From VAZQ01 sp963827585 (GTDB taxonomy: Bacteria; Pseudomonadota; Alphaproteobacteria; Rhizobiales; Xanthobacteraceae): a stretch of DNA of 64,000 nucleotides. The notes under the pieces are model-generated. The model had not been told where the DNA came from and made no database searches. It worked only from the letters and a program-made list of their open reading frames with translations. A program made the translations under genes and the position numbers. The stretch covers positions 1 through 64,000 of the forward strand of contig CAWHCK010000060.1 of NCBI GenBank assembly GCA_963827585.1, given 5' to 3'. Below, piece after piece: positions 60,125 through 64,000 of the stretch; within the stretch, counting starts at the first letter, position 1; every line of letters starts with the position of its first letter.

Positions 60125-61546
60125 ATGACCTCACGTAGCATGTCGCTTCTCGACCGCGCCGGCCTCGACCGCCAGGATGCGCGCCGGCATCTCGCTCACG
60201 GCCTCGAAGGCGCGGACGATGGCGAGCTTTATCTCGAATATGCCCAGTCCGAGATGCTCGTTTTCGACAATGGGCGGCTCAAGCAGGCGACCTTCAACAC
60301 CGACCAGGGTTTTGGGCTCCGCGCGGTCAAGGATGAGGCCGTGGGCTACGCGCATTCGTCCGATCTTTCCGAGGCCGCCCTGGCGCGCGCCGCCGACGCG
60401 GTGCGCGCGGTCAAGGGCGGCTATTGCGGCCGCTATGCCGAGCCGCCCGCCCGCACCAATGTCCGCCTTTATGGCGACGACAATCCGCTCGGCGCGCCGG
60501 CCTTCGAGGCCAAGGTGCGGCTCCTGGAAGCCATTGACGCCTATGCTCGGGCGAAGGACCCGCGCGTGCGGCAGGTCTCGATCTCGCTCGGCGCGACCTG
60601 GCAGGTGATCGAGATCCTGCGCGGCGACGGCGAAAGCTATCGCGACGTGCGCCCGCTGGTGCGCGTCAACGTCTCGGTCGTCGCCGGCGATGGCGATCAC
60701 CAGGAAAGCGGCAGCTATGGATACGGCGGCCGCGAGGGCTTCCAGCGTTTCGTCGAGACTCAGGCCTGGCAAAGCGCGGCCGACGATGCCGTGCGCCAGG
60801 CGCTGATCAATCTCGAAGCAGTGCCGGCGCCGGCCGGCGAGATGGACGTGGTGCTCGGGCCCGGCTGGCCCGGTGTCATGCTGCACGAGGCGGTGGGCCA
60901 TGGGCTCGAAGGCGATTTCAACCGCAAGAAGACTTCGGCTTTCGCAGGCCTGATGGGGCAACGGGTGGCATCGAAGGGGGTCACCGTGGTCGACGACGGC
61001 ACCATCGCCCAGCGGCGCGGCTCGCTGTCGATCGATGACGAGGGCACGCCGACCAATCGCACCGTGCTGATCGAGGATGGCATCCTCGTCGGCTACATGC
61101 AGGACCGTCAAAACGCGCGTCTCATGGGCATGAAACCGACCGGCAACGGCCGCCGGCAAAGCTATGCCCATGTACCCATGCCGCGCATGACCAACACATA
61201 TATGCTCGCCGGCGACCGCGATCCGGCGGAGATCATCGCCTCGGTGAAGGATGGGATCTACGCCGTGAATTTCGGCGGCGGCCAGGTCGACATCACGTCG
61301 GGCAAGTATGTGTTCCAGGTCACCGAGGCGTACAAGATCGCCGACGGCAAGCTGGCGCAGCCGCTCAAGGGCGCCATGCTGATCGGCAACGGTCCGACCG
61401 ATCTCAACCGCATCGGCATGATCGGCAACGACCTGCAACTCGATGCCGGCATCGGTAGTTGCGGCAAGAACGGCCAGGGCGTGCCCGTCGGTGTTGGTCA
61501 GCCCACCCTGCGCATGGAGCGGATCACCGTCGGCGGGACAGGGTAA
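60125..61546 (+). CDS. tldD: Metalloprotease TldD
   Basis: The product has 473 residues from ATG 60125. The zinc motif HExxxH is in VMLHEAVGHGLEGDFNRKK, with downstream IGSCGKNGQGVPVGVGQPTL. The N-terminal half (ELYLEYAQSEMLVFDNGRLK, NTDQGFGLRAVKDEAVGYAH) is the PmbA/TldD conserved domain. TldD works with TldE (PmbA) to trim peptides such as microcin B17 precursors and to act on CcdA-like proteins; the partner gene is not in the window. It is cytosolic and sits between ialB-type and membrane-protein genes, as in many rhizobia. Confidence 0.95.
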   Translation: MTSRSMSLLDRAGLDRQDARRHLAHGLEGADDGELYLEYAQSEMLVFDNGRLKQATFNTDQGFGLRAVKDEAVGYAHSSDLSEAALARAADAVRAVKGGYCGRYAEPPARTNVRLYGDDNPLGAPAFEAKVRLLEAIDAYARAKDPRVRQVSISLGATWQVIEILRGDGESYRDVRPLVRVNVSVVAGDGDHQESGSYGYGGREGFQRFVETQAWQSAADDAVRQALINLEAVPAPAGEMDVVLGPGWPGVMLHEAVGHGLEGDFNRKKTSAFAGLMGQRVASKGVTVVDDGTIAQRRGSLSIDDEGTPTNRTVLIEDGILVGYMQDRQNARLMGMKPTGNGRRQSYAHVPMPRMTNTYMLAGDRDPAEIIASVKDGIYAVNFGGGQVDITSGKYVFQVTEAYKIADGKLAQPLKGAMLIGNGPTDLNRIGMIGNDLQLDAGIGSCGKNGQGVPVGVGQPTLRMERITVGGTG

Positions 61547-61547
61547 A

Positions 61548-61565
61548 CTCCAGAAATCTCTGGAG
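61548..61565 (+). terminator. Short hairpin after tldD
   Basis: CTCCAGA and TCTGGAG form a 7-bp stem with loop AATC, one base after the tldD stop. There is no T-tract, so it is a weak candidate terminator. Confidence 0.35.
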
Positions 61566-61659
61566 ATTCTTGGCTTAGCACCTTCGCCGACCGTCTCAAC
61601 CCTCGGGTGGAGGTGGACGGTCAGGTCGACCTTCTTTTCACGGGGTTCCGACAGCCCAA

Positions 61660-62151
61660 TTAGAAATACGCGATGCTGCGGCCGCACGCAGCGACGGCGA
61701 CCCAGATGACGAGCGAGAGCAGTCCGGCCATGTGCGCGCGTGCCGGCAGGGTCGCTCCTGGCGGAAGCTTTTCGACCTCGCGCCTTGCGAGCAATTCGTA
61801 AAGCGCGACGTTGACGAGCCCCGCCCCGATCAGGGCAGCCTTCAGCTGGAACACCGGATTGACCGCGAGATGGCTCGCCTCGGCCGAGAACAGCACGAAG
61901 CCGGTGACCGCCATTCCCGCCAGTGCGGCAATGGCGACGCTGCGAGCCCGCGCGAGCAGGGGTCCGGGCGCGGTTGCAGCCAATCCGCCGAGCAGACGGA
62001 CGTCCATCACCGCCACCGCGCCAGCGAAGAGAACGAGCGAGACGATGTGTCCGACATTCGCGGCGGGATAGAGCCACGGCGACTGGCGAATGGCCGCGCC
62101 GAAGCCGGACTGTTCGAGCGCCACGAAAATCGCCGGCGCCGCATCGGTCAT
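61660..62151 (-). CDS. DUF6644/DUF2214-like four-helix membrane protein
   Basis: The product has 163 residues with four hydrophobic segments (GHIVSLVLFAGAVAVMDVRL, ARSVAIAALAGMAVTGFVLF, VFQLKAALIGAGLVNVALYE, HMAGLLSLVIWVAVAACGRS). WLYPAANVGHIVSLVLFAGA, with His in the first helix, is characteristic of this group and may be a heme or metal ligand. The gene starts at the last base of the DUF6152 gene upstream (one-base overlap), so the two are coupled. Function is unknown. Confidence 0.8.
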   Translation of the reverse strand: MTDAAPAIFVALEQSGFGAAIRQSPWLYPAANVGHIVSLVLFAGAVAVMDVRLLGGLAATAPGPLLARARSVAIAALAGMAVTGFVLFSAEASHLAVNPVFQLKAALIGAGLVNVALYELLARREVEKLPPGATLPARAHMAGLLSLVIWVAVAACGRSIAYF

Positions 62152-62498
62152 CAGCGCATCTCGTAGGTCTTGCCGTCGACCGTAATGCGCTCGGCCCGCA
62201 TCTCATCCGTTGCGACCGTCGAGGGATAGCCGTATGCCGAGACGGTCTGGCCGACGGCAATGACCTTCTCCGTCGCTCCGCGGCTGCTCATGCGCGAGGT
62301 GGGCGCGAGCGTCACCGTCCAGACCTTGTCCGCTCCGCGCACCGTGATCGTGGCGTGCGGGTTCTCGAACTTGGAGGTTACGATCGGACCGGCGACGGTA
62401 ACCGGTTTGCCGGCGTCGTAGCTGCCCCAGCCGTGATGCGCGAAGGCGGCGCCCGTCAACAGGGCCGATGCCGCGAACAAGGTGAGAACTCTCATCAT
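62151..62498 (-). CDS. DUF6152 family secreted protein
   Basis: The product has 115 residues from ATG 62498. MMRVLTLFAASALLTGAAFA is a signal peptide. HHGWGSYDAGKPVTVAGPIV, then SKFENPHATITVRGADKVWT and LAPTSRMSSRGATEKVIAVG, match the DUF6152 family, periplasmic beta-barrel (OB-like) proteins starting with an HHG...YD motif right after the signal. The HH pair may bind metal. It is coupled to the membrane protein at 61660-62151; the pair recurs in Bradyrhizobium relatives. Confidence 0.85.
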   Translation of the reverse strand: MMRVLTLFAASALLTGAAFAHHGWGSYDAGKPVTVAGPIVTSKFENPHATITVRGADKVWTVTLAPTSRMSSRGATEKVIAVGQTVSAYGYPSTVATDEMRAERITVDGKTYEMR

Positions 62499-62609
62499 GG
62501 GTGCCTCCAAAGGAGTATGTGAGGTCAATGGCACATAACCAAGTAACGCGTCCGCGTGGCGACCTTGATCGGCAATTGCCGCAGAATTGCGATCAACTTT
62601 TCGCAATCG

Positions 62610-63155
62610 CTACCTCACCACCCCGGAAATGCAGCATGGCTTGCGTACCGGGCGGGTGAGATGATTCTTGAGGTAGCAGACCGCTGAAGATCCCACGTAT
62701 CCCGGCCGCACATAGGTCCAGGCGCGGCATCCTTCCTCGGCTTCACAGGCCGCCCCACAGCTCTTGCCGCTTGGGTCGGCCGGCAGTTCGAAGTGCCGGT
62801 AGTCGCCGCCGTTGCGATCGACGCCGAACTCGATTGGGCCGCGCGGCGGCTCGATGACGCCGGTGCCACGCACCCCGGACACACAACATGGCGCTGCCAC
62901 CCGCGCCATGACCCTGGACTTGAGCCAGCACACCGCATTGGCACTTTCGGTTGCCGGATACGAGAACGCCCAGGCGCGACAGCGCGCATCCCGCTCACAA
63001 CGGGCGGCACATTGCGCGGGATCGCCGCTCCGTACGGGAAAGCTGGAATAGTCCCCGCCTGGTCGGTCGAAGCCGACCTGCGCCGCGCAGGGTAGGCTCG
63101 ACAGAGCGAGCGCGATCGCCACACCAAAACTCAGCCCGAGCCAATCCCGCCTCAT
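62610..63155 (-). CDS. Secreted protein with two PAN/Apple-type domains
   Basis: The product has 181 residues from ATG 63155. A signal peptide (LGLSFGVAIALALSSLPCAA) is followed by two copies of a cysteine-rich PAN/Apple-type unit. The first is GFDRPGGDYSSFPVRSGDPA, AAARCERDARCRAWAFSYP-like, with C..C..C..C. The second is GVDRNGGDYRHFELPADPSG, AAACEAEEGCRAWTYVRPGY. Each ends with a CW/CYLK...P CCISGV motif. PAN domains bind proteins or carbohydrates. The partner is unknown. It is exported, probably periplasmic or surface-exposed. Confidence 0.85.
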   Translation of the reverse strand: MRRDWLGLSFGVAIALALSSLPCAAQVGFDRPGGDYSSFPVRSGDPAQCAARCERDARCRAWAFSYPATESANAVCWLKSRVMARVAAPCCVSGVRGTGVIEPPRGPIEFGVDRNGGDYRHFELPADPSGKSCGAACEAEEGCRAWTYVRPGYVGSSAVCYLKNHLTRPVRKPCCISGVVR

Positions 63156-63300
63156 GCCCGGCCTCTCGCTCGCGCCGCCCCGCTGTCGGATCCATGTTAG
63201 AGAAGCGCGCGGACGCAGGCGAGTGCCGTGTGCGGGAGCGGCGGTGCCCGCGTCCGGAGCATGGCCAGGCATGTGCCTCGGCTGCATCGCGGAATCAACC

Positions 63301-64000
63301 ATGCAACACGGTGAAATCGGCTTTCTCACATTGGGACTCGTGCTTCTTGCTGCCGCGGTCCTGAGCGTTCCGATCGCGCGGCGGCTCGGGCTGTCGGCCA
63401 TTGTCGCCTATCTGATTGCCGGCATCGTCATCGGTCCCTACGGGCTTGCGGTGTTTGCCACGCCGGAGAGCATTATCCCGGTTTCCGAGTTGGGCGTGGT
63501 CATGCTGCTGTTCCTGATCGGGCTCGAGCTCGAGCTTGGCCGGCTGGTGGCGATGCGGCGCGCCATATTCGGCCTCGGCGCGGCACAATTGACGCTGACA
63601 GCGCTCGCAATCGGCATGCTCGCCTATGCCGTCGGGCTGGTCGACTGGCGCGGCGCCGTGGTCGCGGGGCTGGCATTGGCGATGTCGGCCACCGCCATCG
63701 CGCTGGAAATCCTGCAGGAGCGCGGGCAGCTTCAGCAGGACTATGGGCAGCGCGCCTTTGCCATTCTCCTGTTCCAGGACATGGCGGTGGTGCCGCTCCT
63801 GGCGGCGCTGCCCTTGCTTGCGCGAGAAGGCGCCAGTGCCCACGCCGGCCTCGGCGATGGGCTGCGCGCGGTCGCCCTCATTGCCGGCGCGATCATGCTG
63901 ATCGTCGTTGCCGGCCGCTATCTGCTCAATCCGTTCTTCCGGCTGCTGGCCCAGACCGGTTCGCGCGAGGTGATGACCGCGGCGGCGCTCCTCGTCGTGC
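63301..64000 (+). CDS. CPA2 monovalent cation:proton antiporter (KefB-like), partial
   Basis: The gene starts at ATG 63301 (MQHGEIGFLTLGLVLLAAAV) and runs off the window without a stop; 233 residues are visible. It has successive membrane helices including IVAYLIAGIVIGPYGLAVFA, SELGVVMLLFLIGLELELGR and the antiporter core GLALAMSATAIALEILQERG, then QDYGQRAFAILLFQDMAVVP. The GLELE and FQD(M/L)AVVP motifs fit glutathione-regulated K+/H+ antiporters and relatives. Whether a C-terminal RCK/TrkA-N domain is present cannot be seen. It is divergent from the PAN-domain gene. Confidence 0.92.
   Translation, partial: MQHGEIGFLTLGLVLLAAAVLSVPIARRLGLSAIVAYLIAGIVIGPYGLAVFATPESIIPVSELGVVMLLFLIGLELELGRLVAMRRAIFGLGAAQLTLTALAIGMLAYAVGLVDWRGAVVAGLALAMSATAIALEILQERGQLQQDYGQRAFAILLFQDMAVVPLLAALPLLAREGASAHAGLGDGLRAVALIAGAIMLIVVAGRYLLNPFFRLLAQTGSREVMTAAALLVV

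Noticed and set aside
60131..62260. 709-residue antisense frame across tldD and beyond
   Set aside because: It covers tldD and two minus-strand genes in another frame; only the known genes have motifs and ribosome sites.

Overview
The window reads as chromosome of a GC-rich alphaproteobacterium of the order Hyphomicrobiales (Rhizobiales), closest in flavour to Bradyrhizobium/Xanthobacteraceae relatives. Supporting signs are the Shemin-type 5-aminolevulinate synthase, a ctaC-ctaD-ctaB-coxF-ctaG-ctaE cytochrome oxidase operon, an F0-only ATP synthase operon with b and b' subunits, GcrA- and DUF6456-type proteins, hopanoid C-3 methylase, and many small DUF3551/DUF982-type proteins typical of that group. 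No tRNA, rRNA, CRISPR array or integrase was recognised.

Layout. (1) 1-8.5 kb: a decayed prophage remnant on the minus strand. It holds terminase small and large subunits, portal, two GQS-type esterase/tail proteins and a carbohydrate-binding tail protein. Nearly all are broken by indels, and a plus-strand sulfotransferase sits in the middle. Three near-identical strong promoter elements lie upstream of the phage genes. (2) 8.5-23 kb: an accessory stretch of small secreted or helical proteins, hopanoid C-3 methylase (hpnR, start out of frame by one base), DoxX, a YciE ferritin-like protein, an ABM monooxygenase and an RTX protein. It is interspersed with several repeat families, including 130-bp inverted repeats around a small gene and a 9-copy, 30-bp palindromic array. 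(3) 23-27 kb: a divergent type-I glutamine synthetase and an MFS exporter. (4) 27.5-30.3 kb: a phage-type switch, with a GcrA-like/DUF6456 operon divergent from an S24 repressor and two early genes behind CTACATAATGTAG operators. (5) 30.3-37 kb: a three-gene catabolic operon (flavin monooxygenase, dienelactone hydrolase, IlvD/Edd dehydratase), hemA and an AbrB transporter. (6) 37-42.9 kb: a symporter-linked hybrid histidine kinase (two frame breaks), a VOC protein, a LuxR-type response regulator and YjbQ. (7) 43-46 kb: atpI-atpB-atpE-atpF'-atpF. (8) 46-63 kb: HAD, lipoprotein and GNAT genes, M16 peptidase-thrC, SURF1/DUF983, an inserted FAD disulfide oxidoreductase, the cta operon, IalB, TldD and a few membrane or secreted proteins. 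(9) The window ends inside a CPA2 (KefB-like) antiporter.

Functionally the right half is housekeeping bioenergetics: heme synthesis (hemA), heme O (ctaB), copper insertion (ctaG), oxidase subunits and F0. The left half is mobile-element debris and lineage-specific small proteins. Frame breaks cluster in the prophage, but single +1 breaks also occur in hpnR and twice in the histidine kinase. Whether these are real or consensus errors needs reads.
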